This document shows positions 17,011-25,491 of a DNA stretch of 46,511 bases, piece by piece. The DNA comes from Candidatus Melainabacteria bacterium (lineage in GTDB: Bacteria > Cyanobacteriota > Vampirovibrionia > 2-02-FULL-35-15), in assembly GCA_023250155.1 (NCBI GenBank), contig JAHFBG010000017.1, forward strand, positions 1 through 46,511, given 5' to 3'. The notes under the pieces are model-generated. The model was not told where the DNA came from. It saw only the letters and a program-made list of their open reading frames with translations, and made no database searches. The translations under genes and the position numbers were made by a program. Position 1 is the first letter of the stretch; each line of letters opens with the position of its first letter.

Positions 17011-17301
17011 ATGCAGGATAAATTTTTAATTGAACATTGCAAACAAAAATATACTGAAGTTTCTATAAAATGGGAACACGCTCTTAGTAAAGGTGACATT
17101 TCATTCTTTAATTATCTACAAGGACTGTTAGATATTTATGTATCTTTTAAAAAAATTGACAAGGATAGTGTTGATATAAAATCGAGTATTGGAAGAGTGT
17201 TTGAAAAGTTAAATTCTTTTTCTTCATGTGAACATAGAAAACAAGGACGCGAGACAGCTTATAAAGAATTACTAGAACAATTTCCACAGTTTGCTACATA
17301 A
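17011..17301 (+). CDS. Small unknown protein (96 residues)
   Basis: A 96-residue protein of mixed charge, apparently mostly helical, with two cysteines (C12 and one near 76) and no signal peptide or membrane segment. GGTGGGG lies about ten bases before the ATG; a second AGGAGG lies further up at 16970-16975. I do not recognise the family. Its last codons and stop form part of a 29-nt sequence that recurs beyond the giant gene downstream. Confidence 0.7.
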   Translation: MQDKFLIEHCKQKYTEVSIKWEHALSKGDISFFNYLQGLLDIYVSFKKIDKDSVDIKSSIGRVFEKLNSFSSCEHRKQGRETAYKELLEQFPQFAT

Positions 17302-17314
17302 AAACCGGTAGATT
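17286..17314 (+). repeat. 29-nt direct repeat, copy 1
   Basis: Starts ACAGTTTGCTACATAAAAAC and continues to 17314. It matches 24594-24622 at 27 of 29 positions, in direct orientation 7,308 bp apart. Copy 1 covers the last codons (QFAT) and stop of the 96-residue gene. The two copies enclose exactly one gene, the giant modular protein and its upstream region. Confidence 0.85.
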
Positions 17315-17539
17315 TTATTACGATTTAAGATACTCGTTTTAAAAGATTTTTTAAGTTTGATTTAGTATGAAAGCTTTTTAATTGAAAATTGCTTATTTTC
17401 ATATTTTATGGGCATATTAGGGATAGCATGCTCTAAAAGATTTATTTTTAGATTTGCTAAAAACTAAATAATTTCAACTCAAATGGATTAAATCATATTT
17501 GCAGTTGATCTCGTTTGGCCGGTTCTATGATCCTGGTAA

Positions 17540-17559
17540 AGATGTTGCGTGCAACATCT
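17540..17559 (+). promoter_or_regulatory. 9-2-9 inverted repeat just upstream of the giant gene
   Basis: AGATGTTGC-GT-GCAACATCT is a perfect nine-base dyad (17540-17548 and 17551-17559) ending eight bases before ATG 17568. As RNA it would place a hairpin over the normal ribosome-site position; as DNA it has the form of a repressor operator. No clear Shine-Dalgarno lies between it and the ATG. Confidence 0.55.
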
Positions 17560-17567
17560 CAACAAAG

Positions 17568-20500
17568 ATGAAACGAGCATATATAAAAACGATACGCTCT
17601 CTACTTAGCCTAATAATGGTCTTAGTTTTTAACTTGCCAACACTTGTGGTATTTGACATTAATTATGGAAATCTTTTTAAAGTTCCTGGTGAAGCTATAG
17701 CTCAAGTGGATGATGAAGATTCTATCGTAAAAGATCTTAAAACCCGTTCTAAAAAACCTCGCTCTAACAAACGTCGTAAATCTAAATCTCATGAGCTTTC
17801 TGCTTCTATCATGTCTTTTCAAAATTTTTCATTTTCTATAATTTCGGCAAATAGAGCAATTTGTGAAGATGGCATGGCAAAGTGTGCTAATTCAAGTCTT
17901 TCTCCTACTTGTGAAACTGGTGCTATAAAATTCTGCACTTCAAACAATAATGACTCTGACCCCCTCTGTATAAACTCTGCTATAGGAAAAATATCGATAG
18001 CTCGATGTGGAAATGTTAATCCTAGCGAAATCCCTGTCTGTACAGATGGTAGAGCATCATGTATAAATGGAGCTTTTAAATGTGATGATGAAAATGACAT
18101 AAAATTATGTTCATCTACAAGCAACTCTTCAGAACCACTTTGTTTAAATGGAACTGGAAGAATCAGAAGTGGATTTTGTTTGGGGACGAATAGCTCTTCT
18201 TCAGAAATAACAGTATCAATTAGTTCATTATCTTCATCAGGAAGCAACTCCTCCTCTTCTAGTGGAAGCAATCAAAACTGTCTTCTTGAACAATGGGCAA
18301 TCAGTGCAACTGCAAGTACGTCATATCCAAGTACAGACTACTCAGTCAACAACATAATTGGTCCTTCTGATTGTGTTTGTAGTAGCTGCGCTGGAACTGG
18401 TCCTTGCTGGTGTCCAGGAAAACAATGGGTTCCTACAGGTACTGCAAACAATGAATATGTAGAAGTTACTTTCCAAAATCCCACACAAGCAGATAAGATA
18501 ACCATATATGAATCAGCGAATCTTAGAGCTGTTAAGAAAGTAACCCTTTTTGATACAAGCAATAATCAATATGTAGTATTTAATGGTCAAGCTGATGGTA
18601 GTAACTGCAATGATAAAAAGCTAGTAATATCTTTTAATAAGACTTCAGTTCAAATAAATAAAGCAAGAATAGAAACTCAACATGTAAGCTATGAAGGAAT
18701 TGATGCTATAAAGTTAGAGTGTAGTGGAACCACTACTACTAGCAGCTCTTCTAGTAGTTCATCTTCTGGAAATATTTGTATACCACCATCATGTCCTACT
18801 CCACCAACTGGTTGCAGCTATATAAATCCAGTATATCAAAATAATTGTTTGGTCAATTGTGGAACTCTTAGTTGTCCTCAACCTTCTTCTAGTTCCTCAT
18901 CATCAGGTAGTATGGCATCATCAAGCTCTTCATCCTCATCTGGAAGTATTTGTATACCACCATCATGTCCTGCTCCACCAACTGGTTGCAGTTATATAAA
19001 TCCAACATATCAAAATAATTGTTTAGTCAATTGTGGAACTCTTTATTGTCCTCAACCCTCTTCAAGCTCATCTTCTAGTGGCGGAACTACTTCTTCTTGT
19101 TCTAATCCTCCTTCTAATGAATCAACTCCACCTGGTGCTTGCAGCACTACTGACACTAAGTTTAGAACTGCTTTTGGCGGTTGTCAGGATTTAAGAAATT
19201 GTCTTGTATGGAGCACTAAAGCCCCTAGCTGGGGAGGATGGGATACAGGTCGTACCTATTGTGAAAATCTTGTAGAAGGTAATGCTGACAACTGGAGAGT
19301 TCCTACTTTAACGGAACTACAAAGCGTAGCAGGAAATAATGGAGCAAGTGGGCACTTTAACTTTAATACTGGTGTTAGCTATTGGTCAAATAGCGAGGAT
19401 GGAAGTAATACAAACAATGCTCAAGCAATAAATCTTTCAACAGGTATTCAATCATCATTTTCTAAATATGCTGGTTGGGGAATTGTTTGTGTTAGAAATG
19501 TTCAATCACTTTCAAGGTCCTCATCATCTAGTGGAGGAATAATATCAGGTTCAAGCTCTTCCTCAGGCAGTATGATTTCTTCTTCAAGCAGCTCATCATC
19601 ATCAGGTAGTATGGCTTCATCAAGCTCTTCATCCTCTTCTGGAAGTACTTGTAACCCACTATCATGTCCTGCTCCACCAACTGGTTGCAGTTATATAAAT
19701 CCAGTATATCAAAATAATTGTTTGGTCAATTGTGGAACTCTTAGTTGTCCTCAACCTTCTTCTAGTTCCTCATCATCAGGTAGTATGGCATCATCAAGCT
19801 CTTCATCCTCTTCTGGAAGTATTTGTAATCCAATATCATGTCCAGCTCCTCAAGGTTGTAGTTATATAAATCCAGTATATCAAAATAATTGTTTAGTCAA
19901 TTGTGGAACTCTTTATTGTCCTCAACCCTCTTCAAGCTCATCTTCTAGTGGCGGAATAATATCTTCGTCAAGTTCATCTTCAGGCACATTCATATGCTCA
20001 GGAAATTCTATAACTCCTAAATATACTTTTATGTCATATTCAAATACTACAGCCTATGATTCAATCAGTCGTAGAGCTTATATCTTTGGTGGTGTTACTT
20101 ATGAAACATCAAAACAAATATTAGAGTACAATCCCAGTACAAATTCTATTCAAGCCAAATTAGCGATTCTTCCTATAGGGAGATCTGCTGCTAAAGCAGT
20201 TTTATATCAAGATCAAAATATGTCTAAAATTTACATTTTAGGAGGACGTGATGGAACAAGTGGTGGCACTTCTTACAGTTCAAACGGTCCTTATTCAAAT
20301 CAAATCCTTGCATATGATCCAAGCACCGATATGATAGCAGTAGACTCTAATCTTCCTATTCCACTAACGGAATTTGCTGTAGCATATAGTCCACTAACAA
20401 GATCTATTTATACTTTTGGTGGCGTTACTCAAAATCCTTCTACAAGTATAACTAATGCTATCTATAAATATGATCCTTCCTCCATGACTACTACACAAGT

Positions 20501-23500
20501 TAATTCTCTAGCCACACCAAGAAATGCTTTAAGTGCTGTTTGGTGTCCACTGACAAATAGAATTTATGTTATCGGTGGTGTGACTTCTCAAAACAACATT
20601 ATTGAGTTTAATCCACTTGACAATTCAATCTCATTAAAATCAACCATGGTTGCATTGGTAGATAAGGGTATAGTCTGGAATCCTATTTGTAATAGAATAA
20701 TTATTTATACAGCTTCAAGTACTGGTAGTCAGATTTTAGAATATGATCCTGTCTTGGACAAGCTATATACAAGAAGTGAACAAATCCCTGCATCAGCACT
20801 AAGCTACTCACCTTTATGGGCAGAAAATAAGGGATATATTTTTGGGGCAAATGATATTTTAGAACATAATGCATGTAATTGTACTCTGCAGGAAATACCA
20901 AACATTTTCCCAAACACAAGCAGCTCATCATCTGGAAGTGTTTTCTCCTGTACAGATACAGATGGTGGAAACAATATTAGTGTCAAAGGAACATTAAACG
21001 CTACTCTAGCAAACGGACAAGTAATTAACATTAGTGACTTTTGTTATACTGTCTCCCCTGATTCACATCATGTTGATTGTAGTGGGGATAATTGTTACAG
21101 TCAAGAATATTTCTGTTCTCAAAATACTCCTGGTTATCAGGAACTTCAAATATATAAATGTTCTAGTTGTATGGATGGTGTTTGTATAGTAGCTTCTCCA
21201 GGTTCATCTTCTTCAAGTGGAGCCTTATGCTCTCCCTCTGTAACCTATAGAACTGAAGCTCTTCCTTCAGGAAGAAGATTTACCTCAGCTATCTGGAATT
21301 CAAATACTAATAAAGCATATATCTTTGGTGGTGAGGGCTTGTATACAGATACTACAAGTCAAATACTTGAATATGATCCAGCTAACCCCATTGTTACAAA
21401 CAGAGTCACTATAAGACCTGAGGCTCTTCCTTCTTCAAGAACACGTTTTTCAACTATTTATAATCCTACTACAAATAAAGCATATATTTTTGGAGGACTG
21501 ATCCAGTCAAGTTATTCAAACCAAATTATTGAATATGATCTTAGTACTTTTATGATTAGCACTAGAAGTGAAACTCTACCTTCTGGAAGAGGTGATACCT
21601 TAGCAATTCTAAATTCTAATACTGGTAAAATTTATATACTTGGTGGTCTTAATAATACTTCTACCCCATTATATGAAATCATTGAATATGATCCAACTAA
21701 TCCTACTATTAGTAATAGAGTCACCATAAGACCTGAGACTCTTGCTAGTCCATATCGGTACACCTCAGCAGTTTTTAATCCTGCTACAAACAAAGCACAT
21801 ATTTTTGGAGAGGTTGCTGGAGGAGGCGAGCAAGTAATCGCTGAATATGATCTAAGTATGTTTACGATTACTACTAGATTTGAAGCTCATCCAAGAACAA
21901 TAGGAGCAGTTTGGAATCGTGCAATAAACAGAGCTTATGTCTTTGGCGGTTATGAGCAGGGTTTTGAGTATGATCGAATATTTGAGTATGATCCATCTAC
22001 TTCTGCTTTTTCTCTTAGATCAGAAACCCTTCCACAAAAAATACTTGGTATTTCATCAGTTTGGAATACTTCAACAAATAAAGCTTATCTTTTTGGGGGA
22101 CAAGTAGGTGGTTTATATACTCCTCAAATTCTTGAGTTCAATCCCTGTGCAACTCAAATGTCGAGCTCTTCTTCCAGTAGCTCTTCAAGCGGTTTACCTA
22201 GTAGTTGTACACCTGATGTACTTAGATCAATTATTGGATATTCTATTCCAACACCTAACAGTGTCATATCAGACATTACTACAGGACCAGATGGGAATCT
22301 TTGGTTCACTGAATCTACTGGAAATAAAATAGGTAGGATTACACCTAATGGCACAATTACTGAATATCCCATTCCAACACCTAATAGCAAACCACTGATT
22401 ATTACCACAGGCTCAGATGGAAATCTTTGGTTTACTGAAAGTGATGGAAGAAAGATAGGCAAAATTACACCTAATGGCACAATTACTGAATACCCTCTTC
22501 CTACCACAGATGGTGGTGTACCATTCTATATCACTGCTGGATCAGATGGTAATTTGTGGTTCACAGAAACAAATAATATAAACATGAGTAAGATAGGTAG
22601 AATTACAACTAATGGCGTTATTACTGAATTTCTTTCTACAAACTATCGATACTCAGAAATAATAACAGGACCAGATAGAAATCTTTGGGTTATTGCTGAA
22701 GAGCTAACTTCTAATACTGCTTACCCATTTGCAGGACTATTTGCTATTGATACTAATGGCACCATTACTAGAACGATACAGACTTGTGGAGTCATAGGTC
22801 AACCTTGTAAAACTCCGCGTGGACTTGTAATAGGACCTAATGGAAATCTTTCATTTTCAGGTGGTCAGATTTCAAGTAAAGGCACAGCTGATTTAGAAAA
22901 TGGTACCTTGGCTAATATCAGTACATTAGGACCAAATGGTCAGATTTGGTCTATCTTGGTTCAAAATGGAGGATATATTCTTCCATATGTTTATCCATCT
23001 GCTTCTACTGAAAAACCAATAGATTCTTCTTCTAGAATTACCACAGGACCTGATCATAATTTTTGGTATACATCAATCCGTGAAAATAAAATATATAAAG
23101 CTAGCTTTTGTGGATTTAGTAATCCCGGACATTCATACATTGGAACAAGCTATATAGATTATAGTAGCAATAATGATATTTATAATAATAATGAAAATTG
23201 GAATTGCTGTTCTAATTCAAACTGTCAACAATTTAATTACAATAGGAGATTTGATTTTAATAAAGACGGAATACTTGACATTGTAGAGTCTGGAGGTGGT
23301 CACTACTTAGCTGGCAGTAGCACTCTGAGTATCTGTTTAGGAAATGAAGTTGGGGGCTGTAAGAGTAAAAGATTAGCTTTTCCATACATTGACTCAGAGC
23401 TTGTTCTTTTTAAAGATTTTAACAATGATGGTAATCTAGACTATGCAACCATTGCAGATTTTGTGGGTATTAGTGCACAACAAGATAGCAAAACTATATG

Positions 23501-24524
23501 GGTATTTAAAGGAAAGGGAGATGGCACATTTGTTCCTTGGTCACAATTCCAAATAACTGATATTGCTTCTTTTAAACCTAGAAAACTTCAAAGCAACGAT
23601 TTTAATCGAGACGGTAAACTTGATATAGCTATTAGTCTAGATGATCCTATTTACCACAACGATACTATAAAAATATTTTCAGGGAATGGGAATGGTACTT
23701 TTAGCAACTTATCAGCGGTTCAAACAGGAAAGAAAATTATTTCATTTGACACTGGAGACTTTAATGGGGATAGTAATCCCGATCTGGCAGTTTTAAATCT
23801 TGTTAATCCTACTTTCAATGATAATGCCATAACAATATACTATGGAAATGGGACAGGGAATTTCCTTACTAATGTAAGAGCTACATCACAAACCGATTCA
23901 CCTTCTAATATTTTTATTGGAGATTATAATAACGATAGCAAATCAGATATTAGATTTACAGATAGATCAGCGGGAAACACTTCAATAAAACTTGGGCAAT
24001 CAAATAATACTTTTACTCCTGTTTATAACTGTAGGGTATCTTCTTCCTCCAGTTCATCAGGAGGAACACAAAGTTGCATCCCTGAACAGTGGGCATCTGG
24101 AAATGTTACTGCTTCTACTTATTATAATGGTTATGAATCATCCAAAGCTCTTGGAGTACCTGATTGTACACAATGCAGAGCTGAAGGTGGTTGCTATTGG
24201 TGTCCCTCTACAAATGGTGTAAATCCAGAAAATTTAACAGTATCTTTTGGACAGCAATCAAGAGCCAATGGAATTGAAATCACTGAAATATGGCAGCCTG
24301 GTGGTATTCGGAGCATCATACTTTATGATGCAAATAATACTGTTATAAGAACATTAACTTCACCAACAGATTTTACAGATGCTACATCTTGTACAACTTC
24401 AAGTAGTAATGTACTTAAAATAAATTTTCCACTTACAAATATTCCAGTAACAAAAGTAAGAATAAATACAGCAATTACTGGGTTTGAAGGAATTGATGCT
24501 GTGAAGCTGATTTGTAAGCCTTAG
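17568..24524 (+). CDS. Giant secreted multi-propeller protein with poly-Ser linkers
   Basis: About 2,318 residues from ATG 17568; an in-frame TTG at 17499 would add 23 residues ahead of what looks like the signal-peptide start (MKRAYIKTIRSLLSLIMVL), so I prefer the ATG. Order by nucleotide position: export signal (17568-17700); Cys-rich repeats (17860-18190); discoidin-like domain 1 (18280-18723); two CPPSCP-type Cys cassettes; DUF1566/Lcl_C-like domain (19090-19505, WRVPTLTELQ and YWSNSE); two more cassettes; six kelch blades (19990-20920); Cys-rich module (20945-21195); six more kelch blades (21230-22160); seven Vgb/streptogramin-lyase-like blades with GPDGNLWFTE (22200-23110); FG-GAP/VCBS blades with calcium loops such as DFNKDGILD (23110-24010); discoidin-like domain 2 (24070-24520). 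Poly-Ser linkers join most modules. No anchor is visible at the C-terminus. A surface or extracellular binding role is inferred; catalysis is not shown. Confidence 0.9.
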   Translation: MKRAYIKTIRSLLSLIMVLVFNLPTLVVFDINYGNLFKVPGEAIAQVDDEDSIVKDLKTRSKKPRSNKRRKSKSHELSASIMSFQNFSFSIISANRAICEDGMAKCANSSLSPTCETGAIKFCTSNNNDSDPLCINSAIGKISIARCGNVNPSEIPVCTDGRASCINGAFKCDDENDIKLCSSTSNSSEPLCLNGTGRIRSGFCLGTNSSSSEITVSISSLSSSGSNSSSSSGSNQNCLLEQWAISATASTSYPSTDYSVNNIIGPSDCVCSSCAGTGPCWCPGKQWVPTGTANNEYVEVTFQNPTQADKITIYESANLRAVKKVTLFDTSNNQYVVFNGQADGSNCNDKKLVISFNKTSVQINKARIETQHVSYEGIDAIKLECSGTTTTSSSSSSSSSGNICIPPSCPTPPTGCSYINPVYQNNCLVNCGTLSCPQPSSSSSSSGSMASSSSSSSSGSICIPPSCPAPPTGCSYINPTYQNNCLVNCGTLYCPQPSSSSSSSGGTTSSCSNPPSNESTPPGACSTTDTKFRTAFGGCQDLRNCLVWSTKAPSWGGWDTGRTYCENLVEGNADNWRVPTLTELQSVAGNNGASGHFNFNTGVSYWSNSEDGSNTNNAQAINLSTGIQSSFSKYAGWGIVCVRNVQSLSRSSSSSGGIISGSSSSSGSMISSSSSSSSSGSMASSSSSSSSGSTCNPLSCPAPPTGCSYINPVYQNNCLVNCGTLSCPQPSSSSSSSGSMASSSSSSSSGSICNPISCPAPQGCSYINPVYQNNCLVNCGTLYCPQPSSSSSSSGGIISSSSSSSGTFICSGNSITPKYTFMSYSNTTAYDSISRRAYIFGGVTYETSKQILEYNPSTNSIQAKLAILPIGRSAAKAVLYQDQNMSKIYILGGRDGTSGGTSYSSNGPYSNQILAYDPSTDMIAVDSNLPIPLTEFAVAYSPLTRSIYTFGGVTQNPSTSITNAIYKYDPSSMTTTQVNSLATPRNALSAVWCPLTNRIYVIGGVTSQNNIIEFNPLDNSISLKSTMVALVDKGIVWNPICNRIIIYTASSTGSQILEYDPVLDKLYTRSEQIPASALSYSPLWAENKGYIFGANDILEHNACNCTLQEIPNIFPNTSSSSSGSVFSCTDTDGGNNISVKGTLNATLANGQVINISDFCYTVSPDSHHVDCSGDNCYSQEYFCSQNTPGYQELQIYKCSSCMDGVCIVASPGSSSSSGALCSPSVTYRTEALPSGRRFTSAIWNSNTNKAYIFGGEGLYTDTTSQILEYDPANPIVTNRVTIRPEALPSSRTRFSTIYNPTTNKAYIFGGLIQSSYSNQIIEYDLSTFMISTRSETLPSGRGDTLAILNSNTGKIYILGGLNNTSTPLYEIIEYDPTNPTISNRVTIRPETLASPYRYTSAVFNPATNKAHIFGEVAGGGEQVIAEYDLSMFTITTRFEAHPRTIGAVWNRAINRAYVFGGYEQGFEYDRIFEYDPSTSAFSLRSETLPQKILGISSVWNTSTNKAYLFGGQVGGLYTPQILEFNPCATQMSSSSSSSSSSGLPSSCTPDVLRSIIGYSIPTPNSVISDITTGPDGNLWFTESTGNKIGRITPNGTITEYPIPTPNSKPLIITTGSDGNLWFTESDGRKIGKITPNGTITEYPLPTTDGGVPFYITAGSDGNLWFTETNNINMSKIGRITTNGVITEFLSTNYRYSEIITGPDRNLWVIAEELTSNTAYPFAGLFAIDTNGTITRTIQTCGVIGQPCKTPRGLVIGPNGNLSFSGGQISSKGTADLENGTLANISTLGPNGQIWSILVQNGGYILPYVYPSASTEKPIDSSSRITTGPDHNFWYTSIRENKIYKASFCGFSNPGHSYIGTSYIDYSSNNDIYNNNENWNCCSNSNCQQFNYNRRFDFNKDGILDIVESGGGHYLAGSSTLSICLGNEVGGCKSKRLAFPYIDSELVLFKDFNNDGNLDYATIADFVGISAQQDSKTIWVFKGKGDGTFVPWSQFQITDIASFKPRKLQSNDFNRDGKLDIAISLDDPIYHNDTIKIFSGNGNGTFSNLSAVQTGKKIISFDTGDFNGDSNPDLAVLNLVNPTFNDNAITIYYGNGTGNFLTNVRATSQTDSPSNIFIGDYNNDSKSDIRFTDRSAGNTSIKLGQSNNTFTPVYNCRVSSSSSSSGGTQSCIPEQWASGNVTASTYYNGYESSKALGVPDCTQCRAEGGCYWCPSTNGVNPENLTVSFGQQSRANGIEITEIWQPGGIRSIILYDANNTVIRTLTSPTDFTDATSCTTSSSNVLKINFPLTNIPVTKVRINTAITGFEGIDAVKLICKP
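18777..19058 (+). repeat. Duplicated Cys cassette pair, first block
   Basis: Two 108-nt cassettes (18777-18884 and 18951-19058, start-to-start 174 nt) encode C-x4-CP-x3-PTGCSYINP and end CPQP. They are joined by a Ser linker. The block is nearly identical to 19650-19928, on the other side of the DUF1566 domain. Confidence 0.85.
19650..19928 (+). repeat. Duplicated Cys cassette pair, second block
   Basis: Cassettes at 19650-19757 and 19824-19928 repeat the first block with the same 174-nt spacing and nearly the same linker DNA. The last cassette is one codon shorter. In both blocks the first cassette ends SCPQP and the second YCPQP, so the pair was copied as a unit. Confidence 0.85.
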
Positions 24525-24593
24525 TTTTTAAATACTTCCTCAACCCCACTTAAAGCTTGTGAAAATTAACAGCTTTAGCTTTCCATAGTACTT

Positions 24594-24622
24594 ACAGTTT
24601 GCTACATAAAAACCAGTAGGTT
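24594..24622 (+). repeat. 29-nt direct repeat, copy 2
   Basis: Matches copy 1 (17286-17314) with two mismatches. Here it is non-coding and lies directly before the -10-like TACAAT of the patatin gene. Collapse of the two copies would put the 96-residue gene immediately upstream of the patatin gene with its 3' end intact. Confidence 0.85.
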
Positions 24623-24627
24623 ACAAT
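24622..24627 (+). promoter_or_regulatory. -10 hexamer for a probable leaderless patatin transcript
   Basis: TACAAT ends exactly six bases before ATG 24634, and there is no Shine-Dalgarno sequence. This is the same arrangement as at 7774, suggesting a leaderless mRNA. Confidence 0.4.
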
Positions 24628-24633
24628 ATCTAA

Positions 24634-25491
24634 ATGCAAAAATATAACCTTGTTTTATCAGGAGGCGGTGTTCGATCATATGCACATATTGGTGTCTATA
24701 AATATTGCTATGAAAATAATATTTATTTTAATGAAATAGTTAGTGTATCAGGTGGCTCATTGATTGCACCTTTTATTTATCTTAGAAAAGATCCAAAAGA
24801 AATTATTCAACTTTTTAAGGAAGCAAAAATTCATAGATTATTATTTCCTATTTGGTTTGTCCCAAATACATTTGAATGCTTATTTGTTCAGCCAAGCACT
24901 TTGAAAATCGGAAAATGGCTTGAAGAGCGATTCACGAAAGATGAACTTGATTCAATCAATTCAAGTACCAGTCTACATATCATGGCTACAAAAAGCCCTG
25001 TGTGTGGAACTAAAGCCATGTACACAAACATGTTAAAAATTACAGATTTGAAAAATGCAGTTGCAGCTTCTTGTGCGATTAGTGGTGTTTTTAAAGAACA
25101 CAAGGTAGGACCATGTGCTTATATCGATGGTGGGCATTGGGATAACTGTCCAATATTTTTTAACTTTGAAGATAATTGTAAACCTCTTATTGTTTCAAAC
25201 CTAGGCTATACAGGCTTAGTTGAAAAAGCAGGTGGTAGAATATCACAAATAATTAGAGGGCTTGAAATATCATCTTTTGCAAGAGTACAGGAAGATATTG
25301 AAAGATGGTATTTTGAAAAAGACTGTAAAAAACGTGGGGAACTGTATGTGATAAATCCTCCAGTTTGGAATGTAAAATCATTGGATTTTAATTTGAAAGA
25401 TTTTCAAATAGAAGAAATGATAAAAGCTGGATATAATGCTGCAAAGAAAATATTAACAAAACTACCCCAAGAGCTCTTTGATCGAATTTAA
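24634..25491 (+). CDS. Patatin-like phospholipase (variant nucleophile elbow)
   Basis: The 285-residue protein has the patatin oxyanion motif SGGGVRSYAHIG (9-20), a nucleophile region SVSGGS with S39 as likely catalytic Ser, and the catalytic Asp D165 in YIDGGHWDN. The first Gly of the usual GxSxG is Ser here (S-V-S-G-G), so activity should be tested. Patatins hydrolyse acyl ester bonds of phospholipids or other lipids. No signal peptide is present. The gene converges with and overlaps the DUF444 gene by 30 bp. A second, canonical patatin is at 34155. Confidence 0.9.
   Translation: MQKYNLVLSGGGVRSYAHIGVYKYCYENNIYFNEIVSVSGGSLIAPFIYLRKDPKEIIQLFKEAKIHRLLFPIWFVPNTFECLFVQPSTLKIGKWLEERFTKDELDSINSSTSLHIMATKSPVCGTKAMYTNMLKITDLKNAVAASCAISGVFKEHKVGPCAYIDGGHWDNCPIFFNFEDNCKPLIVSNLGYTGLVEKAGGRISQIIRGLEISSFARVQEDIERWYFEKDCKKRGELYVINPPVWNVKSLDFNLKDFQIEEMIKAGYNAAKKILTKLPQELFDRI

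Noticed and set aside
17499..17567. TTG start for the giant protein
   Set aside because: It would put 23 unusual residues before a normal signal-peptide start and the DNA contains a perfect dyad. I cannot fully exclude it.
17499..17567. Riboswitch upstream of the giant gene
   Set aside because: The GGCCGG and hairpin drew attention, but I could not match the core of any riboswitch class I know; only the dyad is supportable.
22200..23110. Antibiotic resistance by virginiamycin B lyase
   Set aside because: The seven Vgb-like blades are one module of a giant secreted protein; propeller similarity alone does not show lyase activity.
24551..24577. Terminator after the giant gene (TAAAGCT/AGCTTTA hairpin)
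   Set aside because: A seven-base AT-rich stem with a 13-nt loop and no U-tract is too weak to call.
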